Made by a program: the position numbers and the translations under genes
The notes under the pieces: model-generated
Database searches by the model: none
Seen by the model: only the letters and a program-made list of their open reading frames with translations
What the model was told of the DNA's origin: nothing
Assembly: GCA_965198895.1 (NCBI GenBank)
Contig: OZ240676.1
Span: 3,658,001-3,722,000 of the forward strand
From: LMUY01 sp965198895
GTDB taxonomy: Bacteria > Pseudomonadota > Alphaproteobacteria > Acetobacterales > Acetobacteraceae
Length of the DNA stretch: 64,000 bases
Reading direction: 5' to 3'
Shown: one piece after another, positions 1 to 7,759 of the stretch
Layout: the number at the start of each line of letters is the position of its first letter
Numbering within the stretch: position 1 is the stretch's first letter

Positions 1-687
1 CAGGGTGCGGAGCTGCAGGGGAGTCGTCACCAGCAGCCGCTCGCCCGGCACGGCGTTGGCGGCGCTGCGGATGTCGGCTGGGAAGAAGGCCGGGCCGCAC
101 CAGGCCGATACGGCGGCGTGCAGCGGCCAAAGCACGGTCGTCTCGAACCCGTACATGTGCTGCGGCGGGACGGTGCCGACGACGGTCGCGGGGGTTTCCC
201 AGTCGAGCCCAAATGCCGCCCCTGCATCCCGGCTTCGCGCGGCGAGGGCGCCCCAGGCCTTGGTGTGGGCGACCGGTTCCCCCGTGCTGCCCGAGGTGAA
301 CACGATCGCCGCGCGCTGCCCGGACGGAATGAGCGGACTGACGGCCCGGCCGTCCCCCGGCGGCGGCACCGCGATGCCGGGCAGTGGCAGGTCCATTTCG
401 TCGTCGCACAGCGCGATCGCATCGGGATGCTGCGCCGCGAGGGCCTGCAAACGATTGGGCGAGCGATCGCTGGTGAGCAGGCTGGTCTGCCCTCGCAGCA
501 GCGCCGCCGCGAACCCAACGGCGAAGGCATACCGGCCAGCGCAGAGGTTGATCGCGTAGCGCGCGTCGGGCAGCTGTTGCGACAGCCGCACCGCGTCGGC
601 GACGAAACTAGCCGCCGTGACGTCGCGCCCAGGGAGCCGGAACAGCACGGCATTACCGGCACGGTCGGTGAGGGCGATCTGGCTCAC
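1..687 (-). CDS. AMP-dependent acyl/aryl ligase (partial, N-terminal 229 residues)
   Basis: N-terminal part of an adenylate-forming ligase of the acyl-CoA synthetase superfamily; the 3' end lies beyond the left edge. It would activate an acyl or aryl acid with ATP for loading on a carrier protein. The P-loop-like motif VFTSGSTGEPVAHTK is visible near residue 140, followed by a TVPPQHMYGFE block typical of this superfamily. I chose the GTG start because its GTGA overlaps the TGA of the ACP gene immediately upstream on the same strand, implying translational coupling. The reading frame is open to the window edge. With the neighbouring ACP, COG4648 protein, glycosyltransferase and acyltransferase it matches the ligase of aryl-polyene clusters (ApeH-like); the exact substrate cannot be told. 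Confidence 0.8.
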   Translation of the reverse strand, partial: MSQIALTDRAGNAVLFRLPGRDVTAASFVADAVRLSQQLPDARYAINLCAGRYAFAVGFAAALLRGQTSLLTSDRSPNRLQALAAQHPDAIALCDDEMDLPLPGIAVPPPGDGRAVSPLIPSGQRAAIVFTSGSTGEPVAHTKAWGALAARSRDAGAAFGLDWETPATVVGTVPPQHMYGFETTVLWPLHAAVSAWCGPAFFPADIRSAANAVPGERLLVTTPLQLRTL

Positions 688-983
688 TTCGTCCGGTGGG
701 CGCCGATATACGCCGCCAGGTTACGAAGATCGCTAAAGATCGTCCCGTTGCGCTCGTCGTCGGATTTCAGCTCCAGCCCGTATTGGCGGGAGATTGCCAG
801 CGCCAGTTCCAGCGCGTCGATCGAGTCGAGGCCGAGCCCTTCGCCGAACAAAGGCGCGGTGGGCTCGATCTCGGCCGCCGTGATCTCCAGATGGAGGGAC
901 GCTACGATCAACTCGGCCAACTCCGCCTCGAATGCGGTTGGGTGGGCGCTGACGACGGGATTTATCTCGCTGAGGGTGTTCAC
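684..983 (-). CDS. Acyl carrier protein
   Basis: A 99-residue acyl carrier protein. It shows the phosphopantetheine attachment motif GLDSID, where the serine carries the prosthetic group, preceded by FGEGL, and has the acidic four-helix character of the family. I chose the GTG start at 983 because it has an AGGAAA ribosome-binding site just upstream and gives a normal ACP length; a TTG 60 bases upstream would add an unlikely extension. Its stop overlaps the GTG start of the AMP ligase, so the pair is probably co-translated and functionally linked. The dedicated ACP next to a ligase points to a secondary lipid pathway (aryl-polyene-like), not to primary fatty acid synthesis. That pathway assignment is inference from context. 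Confidence 0.88.
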   Translation of the reverse strand: MNTLSEINPVVSAHPTAFEAELAELIVASLHLEITAAEIEPTAPLFGEGLGLDSIDALELALAISRQYGLELKSDDERNGTIFSDLRNLAAYIGAHRTK

Positions 984-1058
984 GATCTTTTCCTGGACTA
1001 CAATGTAGCGATTTGTATGCCGGCGGGCAAATGTTTCGGCCAAAATGGGGCGAATACC

Positions 1059-1715
1059 ATGGGGGCGCTTCTGGACCGGATCAAACGCGCGTGCCTACCC
1101 TTGGGATGGGCCGCCCTCGCGGCTGCGCCATTCGTCACGCACGCGGCAATCGCAACCGGCCGGTTCGCGACCGAGGCGGCGCTGCTGGCATTGGTGCAGA
1201 TCACCGTACTCGGCGCACTCACGATACGGAGGCTGCGCGGCTGGCGTCGTGTTGCCGCCGGTGTCGGGGTGGGTGCGCTGCTGGTGGGGCTGGGCGTGCG
1301 GCTGTTCAGGCCGGGGCCGGTCGGCCTGATCGCAACGTCCGGGCTGTCCCACACGTGCATCTACCTGTCTCTCCTCTTTTTGTTCAGCCACAGCCTACAG
1401 CCGGGTCGCACGGCCCTGGTCACGACGCTGGCGGCGCGGTTGCGGGGAACTTTGACACCGGAGATCGAGGTCTACACACGGAATGTGACAAAGGCGTGGT
1501 GTGTGTTCTTCACGATGCAGCTCGTGACGTCTTTTATGCTGCTCAGCTTGGCGCCGGTGCGGATCTGGTCGCTGTTCGTCAATGTGCTGGACGCGCCCAT
1601 GGTCGTGGCAATGTTCGCGGCGGAATACGCGATCCGTCGCTGGCGCTTCCGCGGCCTGCGCCATATCTCGCCGGTGGCAACCCTCCAAAGCTTCGCGCGC
1701 GACCGTGCCCCCTGA
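1059..1715 (+). CDS. COG4648-type polytopic membrane protein
   Basis: A 218-residue integral membrane protein with about five hydrophobic segments (roughly residues 10-30, 36-50, 60-78, 92-108 and 145-175). It resembles the COG4648 family found in aryl-polyene clusters (ApeG-like), whose biochemical role is not established. It is divergent from the ACP/ligase pair, with about 75 bases between the starts that must hold promoters for both directions. I prefer the ATG at 1059; another in-frame ATG at 1017 would overlap that intergenic region. Its end overlaps the start of the deacetylase by 11 bases, so the two are likely one transcript. Family assignment rests on hydrophobic pattern and neighbours, so moderate certainty. 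Confidence 0.65.
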   Translation: MGALLDRIKRACLPLGWAALAAAPFVTHAAIATGRFATEAALLALVQITVLGALTIRRLRGWRRVAAGVGVGALLVGLGVRLFRPGPVGLIATSGLSHTCIYLSLLFLFSHSLQPGRTALVTTLAARLRGTLTPEIEVYTRNVTKAWCVFFTMQLVTSFMLLSLAPVRIWSLFVNVLDAPMVVAMFAAEYAIRRWRFRGLRHISPVATLQSFARDRAP

Positions 1716-2550
1716 CCGGTGGCGGCCGACGATCGCCGTCAAACTCTCCGCGGGCGTGCACGGCTTGGCGGCCGGCCTGCTTGCTGTCCGGCCGGGGTGG
1801 TGGCCGGGCTTGCTGGGCGCAGTGCTCGCCGATCACGTGATGCTGGGGGCCGCCGGGATCTGCCCTCGCACGCAGTTGCTCGGCCCGACGGTGTCGCGCC
1901 TGACGCACCCAGGTCGCGCAGTGGCGCTCAGCTTCGATGACGGGCCCGACCCGGCCGTCACCCCGCGCGTGCTGGATCAGCTGGCCGCTGCCGGCATGAC
2001 GGCCAGCTTCTTCTGCATCGGTGAGCGGGCGCTGCGCCACAAGGCCCTGGTCCGCCGCATCGTGGCCGAGGGGCACGCGGTGGAAAACCACACCCTCGGC
2101 CACAAGTTGCACTTCGCCTTCCTCATGGGCCCCGCACTGCGTCGGGAGGTCGTGGACGCGCAATCCGCCCTCGCCGACGTCGCCGGCGTGGCGCCGCGCT
2201 GGTTTCGCGCCCCGATGGGCATCCGCGGCCCGCAGCTCGACCCGGTGCTGCACCGCGCCGGTCTGCACCTGATGGCATGGAGCCGGCGCGGCTACGACAC
2301 GCGATCGGCCGACCCGGGCCGGGTACTGGGCCGGTTGGTCCACCACCTGACGCCCGGCGATATCCTTTTGCTTCATGATGGTAACGGCGCGCGCCGGCCC
2401 GGCGGCGATGCGGTGGTGCTGGCGGTGCTGCCCCGCCTGCTCGACCATCTCAGGGATGCGGGGCTGGCTGCCGTGCCACTCTGCGAGCCCGAAGCAGCAT
2501 CGGCAGCCGGGCCAGGAAGCCCAGCATCAGCCGGATATGCATCCACGTGA
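1705..2550 (+). CDS. Polysaccharide deacetylase (NodB/CE4 family)
   Basis: A 281-residue carbohydrate esterase 4 protein that would remove acetyl groups from a glycan, using a divalent metal. An N-terminal hydrophobic stretch (about residues 13-50) suggests a membrane anchor. The catalytic motifs are all present: SFDDGPD (76-82, base and metal aspartates), HTLGH (129-133, metal histidines), RAPMG (168-172) and LLHDG (222-226). I chose GTG 1705, which overlaps the upstream membrane protein and removes a basic shadow extension. The 3' end overlaps the convergent glycosyltransferase by 101 bases. A CE4 enzyme is not a standard aryl-polyene component; here it may trim the glycan head group, which is inference. 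Confidence 0.88.
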   Translation: MPPDRWRPTIAVKLSAGVHGLAAGLLAVRPGWWPGLLGAVLADHVMLGAAGICPRTQLLGPTVSRLTHPGRAVALSFDDGPDPAVTPRVLDQLAAAGMTASFFCIGERALRHKALVRRIVAEGHAVENHTLGHKLHFAFLMGPALRREVVDAQSALADVAGVAPRWFRAPMGIRGPQLDPVLHRAGLHLMAWSRRGYDTRSADPGRVLGRLVHHLTPGDILLLHDGNGARRPGGDAVVLAVLPRLLDHLRDAGLAAVPLCEPEAASAAGPGSPASAGYAST

Positions 2551-3211
2551 GCAGCACGTTGTCGCGGCCGTATCGAAAGTGCGTCACCCCGCCCTGCTCC
2601 GCCGTGAGATAGCGGACGGGCGCGGCGAGGTTGATTGGCGGGACCCCGGCCCAGCAGAGACGCACGGCGGCCTCCGCATCGAAATCGTAGCGCCGCATCC
2701 AGCGCTGGCGTTCCATGATCCGCAGAAGGGGCGCCACCGGATACACCCGGAAGCCGAACAGCGAATCGCCGATACCCGCCCATAGTGTCTCGAGCCCGAC
2801 CCAGCCGTTGGAGATCCGCCGCCCGCCGACGCGCAACGCCGGGGCGTCCGGGCCGAATTGCGGGACGCCCAGGACCATGGCGCCGGGTTGCGCGCGGGAG
2901 GCTGCGATGAAGTCCGGGATCATCTCCGCCGGGTGCTGCCCGTCCGCATCGATGGTGACGGCATGGGTGAAGCCCTCGGCCGCCAGGGCGCGCAGGCCGT
3001 GCAGGATCGCGGCGCCTTTGCCAGAGTTGCGGGGCAGGGACAGGATCCGCAGCCGCGGCGGAGGGGGCAGGGCGGCCAAGGCCTCCGCCGAGCCGTCGGT
3101 GCTGCCGTCCAGCACGACCCAGACGTCAGGCCAGGCGGCGCACACTGCCTGCACCGAATGCCGCAGCACCGGGCCGGTATTGTACGACGGCATCAGCACG
3201 GCGTGCCTCAA
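2450..3211 (-). CDS. Family 2 glycosyltransferase
   Basis: A 253-residue GT-A fold glycosyltransferase. The N-terminus carries the nucleotide-binding strand AVLMPSYNTG, then VVLDGSTDGS and the DxD-type motif IDADGQ near residues 87-92 that binds the sugar nucleotide and metal. The length and the C-terminal basic amphipathic segment fit small GT2 enzymes acting at the membrane face. I chose TTG 3211, whose TTGA overlaps the acyltransferase stop; GTG 3199 or ATG 3193 are alternatives. In some aryl-polyene clusters a glycosyltransferase and an acyltransferase are fused (ApeJ-like); here they are separate but coupled genes. The 3' end overlaps the convergent deacetylase by 101 bases. Confidence 0.87.
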   Translation of the reverse strand: MRHAVLMPSYNTGPVLRHSVQAVCAAWPDVWVVLDGSTDGSAEALAALPPPPRLRILSLPRNSGKGAAILHGLRALAAEGFTHAVTIDADGQHPAEMIPDFIAASRAQPGAMVLGVPQFGPDAPALRVGGRRISNGWVGLETLWAGIGDSLFGFRVYPVAPLLRIMERQRWMRRYDFDAEAAVRLCWAGVPPINLAAPVRYLTAEQGGVTHFRYGRDNVLLTWMHIRLMLGFLARLPMLLRARRVARQPAPHP

Positions 3212-3978
3212 GTGCGGGCGAGTTCCGCCTGGAAATAGGCGTGCAGCCGTTCGGAGAATGCACCCGCCGTCTCGTCGACGACGAAGCGCTCTCCGAGCCG
3301 GGCACGATATACCAGGGGGAAGTCCGGCCGGCGCCAGAGCGGCCAACCTTTGCTGATATAGGGTGAAGACGCCTGCAGGATGATCGTCTGTACCGGCGCG
3401 CCAGCCTGCCGCGCCATCAGCGCGAACCCGGCCTTGAACGAGCCGATCGGCGGGGCGACGGTGCGGGTGCCCTCCGGGAAGATCAGCAATTGGCTGCCTT
3501 CCCGCATCGCCTCCGCCGCCTGCCGGACCAGCCGTAGCGGCGCGTCGTTGCGGATGTAGCCGGCGAGCCGCGCCCCGGCGCCGAGCGCCGGGTTGTCCCA
3601 CAGCGAGGCCTTGGCGATGCACACCACCCGGGGCAGGCGGGAGGTGACGAGCAGCGCGTCCAGCAGGGTCGGGTGGTTCGGGGCGATCAGCAACCCGGGT
3701 TCGTCCCGCAAGGCGTCGATCGCGGACAGGTCGAACCGCGCCAGCCCGGCAACGCGCATCAGTCCGAGCAGAGCACGGAAACCGCCCATGATCATGCGCT
3801 GGCCGAACCGTTTGGACCGGCGGCGCGGCAGCAACCAGTACAGCACGTTGGCCGGCAGGTTCCATCCCAGAAAGACCAGCCCGAAGGCGGCGAGCACGCC
3901 ATAGAAGGCGACCGTCTGGTACGCCCACAACAAAGGCTCACTCGGCCATGTGCGGCGAGCCGGCACAGCGGCATGCAT
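3208..3978 (-). CDS. PlsC-type lysophospholipid acyltransferase
   Basis: A 256-residue 1-acyl-glycerol-3-phosphate acyltransferase family enzyme. It has the NHxxxxD catalytic motif as NHPTLLD (residues 101-107) and the phosphate-binding FPEGTRT motif (167-173), preceded by two hydrophobic N-terminal segments (about 16-40) that would anchor it in the membrane. I prefer ATG 3978, which has a GGTGGAA ribosome-binding site; ATG 4002 is possible. It is the first gene of a two-gene unit with the glycosyltransferase, coupled by a TTGA overlap. In aryl-polyene-like clusters such enzymes attach the polyene chain to a lipid anchor; that role is inferred from the ACP and ligase nearby. Confidence 0.88.
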   Translation of the reverse strand: MHAAVPARRTWPSEPLLWAYQTVAFYGVLAAFGLVFLGWNLPANVLYWLLPRRRSKRFGQRMIMGGFRALLGLMRVAGLARFDLSAIDALRDEPGLLIAPNHPTLLDALLVTSRLPRVVCIAKASLWDNPALGAGARLAGYIRNDAPLRLVRQAAEAMREGSQLLIFPEGTRTVAPPIGSFKAGFALMARQAGAPVQTIILQASSPYISKGWPLWRRPDFPLVYRARLGERFVVDETAGAFSERLHAYFQAELART

Positions 3979-4082
3979 GGCGTTTCCACCCGGTCCCAAC
4001 ATAACCAGTGATAGCCGGGATGGACGGCTGCGGTCCAACTTTCCCACGGAAGAGAGAAACATAGGTCTTGCAGAAGACTGCA

Positions 4083-4098
4083 CTTAGATATATCTAAG
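4083..4098. promoter_or_regulatory. 16-bp perfect palindrome, probable PadR operator
   Basis: The sequence CTTAGATATATCTAAG reads identically on both strands. It is AT-rich in a very GC-rich region, lies 27 bases upstream of the padR-family start, and sits where a promoter would be in the divergent gap between the acyltransferase and padR genes. An autoregulatory operator is the natural reading for a PadR repressor with a His-rich arm. Confidence 0.7.
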
Positions 4099-4125
4099 AC
4101 CTGTCGATATCAGGAGCAAACGACG

Positions 4126-4710
4126 ATGCATCATAGACACAGAGACCATGACTATCCGCACCACGGGCGCGGCGAACGGTTCGTCCGCGGCGAAGCCCGG
4201 CAAGGCCTGCCTGGCGGCGAGCGGGGCGCCCATCACCACGGCGGCCGCCGGGGCGGGCGCATGTTCGACCATGGCGAACTGCGCCTGGTCGTGCTGGCGC
4301 TGATCGCCGAGCAGCCGCGCCATGGCTACGAGATCATCAAGGCGATCGAGGAACGCCTGGCCGGCAGCTACAGCCCGAGCCCCGGCGTGATCTACCCGAC
4401 GTTGACCATGCTGGAGGAGCTTGGACATGCCACCGTTTCCGAAGCGGGCGGCAAGAAGCAGTACGCGATCACGGAGGCGGGCCAGGCTGTCCTGACCGAG
4501 AACCAGGCCGCGGTCGATGCCGCCCTGGCGCGGATCCAGGCGGTGGGCACCATGCGTGGCAGTTCGGGTGCGCCCCAAATCCTGCGTGCGATGGAGAACC
4601 TGAAGCTGGCGCTGCGCCTGCGGATGGACCGGGGCCCACTGACCGAGGCCCAGTTGCGGCTGGTGGCCGAGGCGCTGGACGCGGCAGCCGTCGCAGTGGA
4701 GCGTAGCTGA
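4126..4710 (+). CDS. His-rich PadR-family transcriptional regulator (YqjI-like)
   Basis: A 194-residue PadR-type winged-helix regulator. Residues 1-45 form an arm very rich in histidine (MHHRHRDHDYPHH and a later HHHGG) of the kind that binds nickel or another transition metal in YqjI. The winged helix follows (LRLVVLALIAEQPRHGYEI, then SPSPGVIYPTLTMLEE) at about residues 50-125, and a helical dimerisation region ends the protein. The start has a CAGGAG ribosome-binding site. It overlaps the DUF2218 gene by one base (TGATG). YqjI represses a ferric reductase gene and is relieved by nickel; here a similar metal-responsive, autoregulated operon is inferred from the arm and the upstream palindrome. 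Confidence 0.88.
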   Translation: MHHRHRDHDYPHHGRGERFVRGEARQGLPGGERGAHHHGGRRGGRMFDHGELRLVVLALIAEQPRHGYEIIKAIEERLAGSYSPSPGVIYPTLTMLEELGHATVSEAGGKKQYAITEAGQAVLTENQAAVDAALARIQAVGTMRGSSGAPQILRAMENLKLALRLRMDRGPLTEAQLRLVAEALDAAAVAVERS

Positions 4711-5003
4711 TGGCGGCCTTGCGGGCCGCGGTGGCTACGGAGCAGGGCAGCCGCTACCTGCAGCAGCTCTGCAAGCACTGGAGCCACCGGTTCCGGGTGG
4801 AGTTCGATCCGGCGCAGGGCATCGTCCACTTGAACGGGGCGGTGTGCCGGTTCCAGGCCGCACCCCACCAGCTGGTGATGACGCTGCATTCGAAGCTTGG
4901 CGACGGGACGGACGATCTGGAGCGGATGTCCGGAGTGGTGACTGAACACCTGAGGCGGTTCGCGTTTCGTGAGGAGTTGGCGGTGGCGTGGGTGGCGGCC
5001 TGA
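4710..5003 (+). CDS. DUF2218 domain protein
   Basis: A 97-residue protein matching the DUF2218 family by its opening ATEQGSRYLQQLCKHWSHRF pattern, its central HLNGAVCRF strand and its C-terminal helix. In other proteobacteria such domains occur beside or fused to siderophore-interacting ferric reductases and beside YqjI-like PadR regulators. It shares one base with the PadR stop codon, so both must be translated from one message. No ferric reductase follows here: the next gene is an amidase. The molecular function is unknown; a role in metal or iron handling is inferred from context only. Confidence 0.8.
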   Translation: MAALRAAVATEQGSRYLQQLCKHWSHRFRVEFDPAQGIVHLNGAVCRFQAAPHQLVMTLHSKLGDGTDDLERMSGVVTEHLRRFAFREELAVAWVAA

Positions 5004-5066
5004 GCGAGGGGTTGACCGGGCGGGCCTTTGGCGGAGGATCGCCCCTTCCGTCCGGAGTTCTCGCCC

Positions 5067-6008
5067 ATGGCCACGCACCGTATCGCCGCCTCCCCTGAGA
5101 CTGTCCGCTGGGGCATTTTCGATGCGGCCTTTCCGCCCCTGCTGACGGTGCAATCGGGAGACACGGTGGTGCTGGAGTGCGTGTCCGGGACACCCGAGGT
5201 GCTGCCGCCGGCCGAACGCGGCTTCACCATCCCGCCGGCGTTGCTGGCCATCCACCGCGCCAATCCTCCCCGCATGTCCGGCCACATCCTGACCGGGCCG
5301 GTGGCGATCGCGGGTGCCGAACCCGGCGATACGCTCGAGGTGCGCATCGATGCGATCGAGCTCGGGTCGGATTGGGGCTATTGCGGGTTCCGCCCACTGG
5401 CCGGAACCATCCCGGAGGATTTCCCGGAGCGCTGGGTCAGTCACATCGCCGTCGACCAGAAGGCCCGCACGTGTCAGCTCCCCTGGGGCCCGGAGCTGTC
5501 GCTGTCGCCGTTCTTCGGCGTGATGGGCGTGGCGCCGCCGCCGAATTACGGGGCGATCTCTACCAAGGAGCCGCGTGAACATGGCGGCAATCTCGACAAC
5601 AAGGAGTTGGGGGCGGGGGCCACGCTGTTCCTGCCGGTCTGGGTGCCCGGCGCCAACTTCTCGGCCGGCGACGGCCACGGCGTGCAGGGCGACGGCGAGG
5701 TCTGCATCAACGCGCTCGAGACCTGCTTGACCGGAACCTTCACATTCGTGCTGCACAAGGGCGAGCGGCTGGCCATCCCACGGGGCGAGACACCCACCCA
5801 CTTCATCAGCATGGGCCTGAACGAGGATCTCGACCTCGCCATGAAGCAGGCCCTGCGGGAGATGATCGCCTTCATCTGCGCCCGCACCAACCTGTCCCGC
5901 GAGGAGGCCTATGCCACCTGCTCGCTGGCCGTCGACTTCCACGTGACGCAAACCGTCAACGGCGAGAAGGGGGTGCACGGCATGTTGCGCAAAGGGCTGC
6001 TGTTTTGA
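5067..6008 (+). CDS. Acetamidase/formamidase family protein
   Basis: A 313-residue member of the FmdA/AmdA family, which hydrolyses formamide or short-chain amides to ammonia and the acid. The family signature region GDGHGVQGDGEVCINALET is present at about residues 208-226, and the N-terminal half has the β-rich pattern with SGDTVVLE and AEPGDTLEV. I chose ATG 5067 (upstream TTG at 5028 would add an atypical extension). It stands alone between the PadR/DUF2218 pair and gcrA, with no amide transporter adjacent. The substrate cannot be fixed from sequence, though a nitrogen-scavenging role is usual for the family. Confidence 0.9.
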   Translation: MATHRIAASPETVRWGIFDAAFPPLLTVQSGDTVVLECVSGTPEVLPPAERGFTIPPALLAIHRANPPRMSGHILTGPVAIAGAEPGDTLEVRIDAIELGSDWGYCGFRPLAGTIPEDFPERWVSHIAVDQKARTCQLPWGPELSLSPFFGVMGVAPPPNYGAISTKEPREHGGNLDNKELGAGATLFLPVWVPGANFSAGDGHGVQGDGEVCINALETCLTGTFTFVLHKGERLAIPRGETPTHFISMGLNEDLDLAMKQALREMIAFICARTNLSREEAYATCSLAVDFHVTQTVNGEKGVHGMLRKGLLF

Positions 6009-6023
6009 CCACGGCTAGTGCCT

Positions 6024-6076
6024 GAATCGGAGTTACCCACAACTTTTTGTGTTTGACGCCTAGTCCATACCGATTC
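6024..6076. promoter_or_regulatory. gcrA promoter region: two GANTC sites and a DnaA-box-like site
   Basis: Two CcrM methylation sites (GAATC at 6024-6028 and GATTC at 6072-6076) flank TTACCCACA at 6033-6041, one mismatch from the DnaA box TTATCCACA. A TTGACG hexamer lies at 6053-6058. In Caulobacter gcrA is activated by DnaA and its promoter responds to CcrM methylation, so this arrangement is consistent with conserved cell-cycle control. Site matching is by eye. Confidence 0.6.
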
Positions 6077-6122
6077 CTGCCGTTACCGTATCTTGGGTCA
6101 GCTTCACGGGAAGGCACAAGCC

Positions 6123-6626
6123 ATGGATTGGACGGATGACGTCATCAGCCGGCTGAGGGCACTCTGGGCCGAGGGGCACTCCACCGCGGAGATCGGCCGC
6201 CGCATGGGGGTGTCGAAGAACGCCGTCGTCGGCAAGGCGCACCGGCTGGCGCTGGATGCGCGGCCCTCGCCGATCCGCCGCGGCGCACCCGGCGAGGCGC
6301 CGAAGCGGCCGGCTGCCAAGCGCGTCGTTGGGCCGACCTTGCCAACGATGGCGACGCCGGCCCCAGCGTCAGCCTCGAGCCCGGAGCCCGAGCGGGTGGT
6401 GGTGCGCCCCGTGCTGCGCCCGGCGCCGGTGCAGGCGCCGGTGCTGCGAGCGGTCAACCGGACCGGCGGCGGGCGGTTGGTGGCGTGCTGTTGGCCGATC
6501 GGGGAGCCGGGCACACGCTCCTTCCGCTTCTGTGACGACGAGTCGCTGCCGGGCAAGCCGTATTGCGGCCCGCACGCCGCGCTCGCCTACGTGAAGATCC
6601 GCGACCGGCGGGAGGACGCGGCCTAG
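6123..6626 (+). CDS. gcrA: GcrA cell cycle regulator
   Basis: A 167-residue GcrA homologue, the sigma70-associated regulator that activates promoters carrying CcrM-methylated GANTC sites in Alphaproteobacteria. The N-terminal DNA-binding part is diagnostic (WTDDVISRLRALWAEGHSTA followed by IGRRMGVSKNAVVGKAHRL). A proline/alanine-rich linker (about 50-115) leads to the C-terminal RNA-polymerase-binding part with CCWPIGEPG, FRFCDD and KPYCGPHAALAY. The ATG at 6123 gives the canonical MDWTDD start. It is monocistronic, with its own promoter region holding GANTC and DnaA-like sites. Confidence 0.96.
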   Translation: MDWTDDVISRLRALWAEGHSTAEIGRRMGVSKNAVVGKAHRLALDARPSPIRRGAPGEAPKRPAAKRVVGPTLPTMATPAPASASSPEPERVVVRPVLRPAPVQAPVLRAVNRTGGGRLVACCWPIGEPGTRSFRFCDDESLPGKPYCGPHAALAYVKIRDRREDAA

Positions 6627-6731
6627 CCCGCCCGACCGGCACGGATTTCGTTGCAGAAGTGCGTCGTCCTCCATTACGCTCGACCCTGGCCGCGTGCGGC
6701 GGCCGGGGGCGACAACAGGAGAGGCGGCGTC

Positions 6732-6941
6732 ATGGCGCTCGGCGTGGTCAAGTGGTTCAACCCGACCAAAGGGTATGGCTTCATTGCCCCGGAGACCGGC
6801 GGCAAAGATATTTTCGTGCACATCAGTGCGGTCCAACGCGCTGGCTTGCGCGGTTTGGACGAGGGCCAGAAGGTCAATTTCGACGTCGAGGAACAGCAGA
6901 ACGGCCGTGCCGCCGCGGTTGGGCTCTCGCCGGCCGACTGA
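6732..6941 (+). CDS. Cold-shock domain protein (CspA family)
   Basis: A 69-residue single cold-shock domain, an RNA/DNA chaperone. Both nucleic-acid-binding motifs are present: GVVKWFNPTKGYGFI (RNP1) and DIFVHISAV (RNP2). I chose ATG 6732, preceded by AGGAGAGG, which gives the standard MALGVVKWF start. The roughly 105-base stretch between gcrA and this start is long enough for a structured leader of the kind that makes csp mRNAs temperature responsive, but I did not identify a specific structure. Confidence 0.95.
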   Translation: MALGVVKWFNPTKGYGFIAPETGGKDIFVHISAVQRAGLRGLDEGQKVNFDVEEQQNGRAAAVGLSPAD

Positions 6942-7005
6942 CTTCGGTTCGTTACGTTCGCGGCAAGCCCTTGCCGGTTATGCCCGGCACGCGTAGCTAG
7001 GCGAC

Positions 7006-7674
7006 ATGACGACACGATTAAATTCCGCCATGACGGCGCCACGCCAGCGCCGCACGGCGCTCGACGCCGACTCGGTCCGTTCTGCCTATCGCCGTTGGGC
7101 CTCGGTCTACGATGCGCTGTTCGGCGGTGTTTCCGCGCCCGGGCGTCGTCGAGCGGTAGATGCGGTCAACGCGCTGCCGGGTCAGGATGTGCTGGAGGTA
7201 GGGGTCGGCACCGGCCTCGCTTTGCCGCACTACCTGGCCAACAAGCGCGTCACCGGGATCGATCTGTCATCGGACATGCTGCAACGAGCCCGCACCCGAG
7301 TCGCCCGCGAATGCCTGGCCAACGTCGTGGCGCTGCAGGAAGGCGACGCAGAGGCAACCGGGTTCGCCGACGGGCAGTTCGACATCGCGGTCGCCATGTT
7401 CGTGGCCTCGGTCGTGCCCAATCCGCGGCGCCTGCTGGCCGAGATGCGCCGGGTGGTGAAGCCCGGCGGCACGTTGCTGTTCGTCAACCACTTCGCCGCG
7501 TCCGGTGGGGCCCGGCTGGCGGTCGAGCGGGCGATGGCGCCGGCCGGGCGGGCGCTGGGCTGGCATCCGGACTTCAAGACCGAGGCGCTGCTGCCGCCGG
7601 AGGACATTGCGCGAGCGATCAGCACGCCTGTACCACCGCTTGGACTTTTCACCTTGGTCCGGTTGCCGAACTGA
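7006..7674 (+). CDS. Class I SAM-dependent methyltransferase (PmtA-like)
   Basis: A 222-residue methyltransferase with a Rossmann fold. Motif I is VLEVGVGTGLALPHY (about 64-78), followed by the acidic ribose-binding strand TGIDLS and the late strand GGTLLFVNHF. The motif I wording and size resemble Rhodobacter-type phosphatidylethanolamine N-methyltransferases (PmtA), which make phosphatidylcholine; related small-molecule methyltransferases cannot be excluded. ATG 7006 is taken; ATG 7030 is possible. It lies just upstream of the cytochrome oxidase operon but has an 85-base gap to ctaC, so co-transcription is uncertain. Confidence 0.78.
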   Translation: MTTRLNSAMTAPRQRRTALDADSVRSAYRRWASVYDALFGGVSAPGRRRAVDAVNALPGQDVLEVGVGTGLALPHYLANKRVTGIDLSSDMLQRARTRVARECLANVVALQEGDAEATGFADGQFDIAVAMFVASVVPNPRRLLAEMRRVVKPGGTLLFVNHFAASGGARLAVERAMAPAGRALGWHPDFKTEALLPPEDIARAISTPVPPLGLFTLVRLPN

Positions 7675-7759
7675 GCGGTTGTTGCTGTCCCGACCTTGAT
7701 CTGCTGCAGGGCGTCGGTTAGTGCGGCTGGTACGATGCGCGTAGGGGGAAGTTGAGGGA

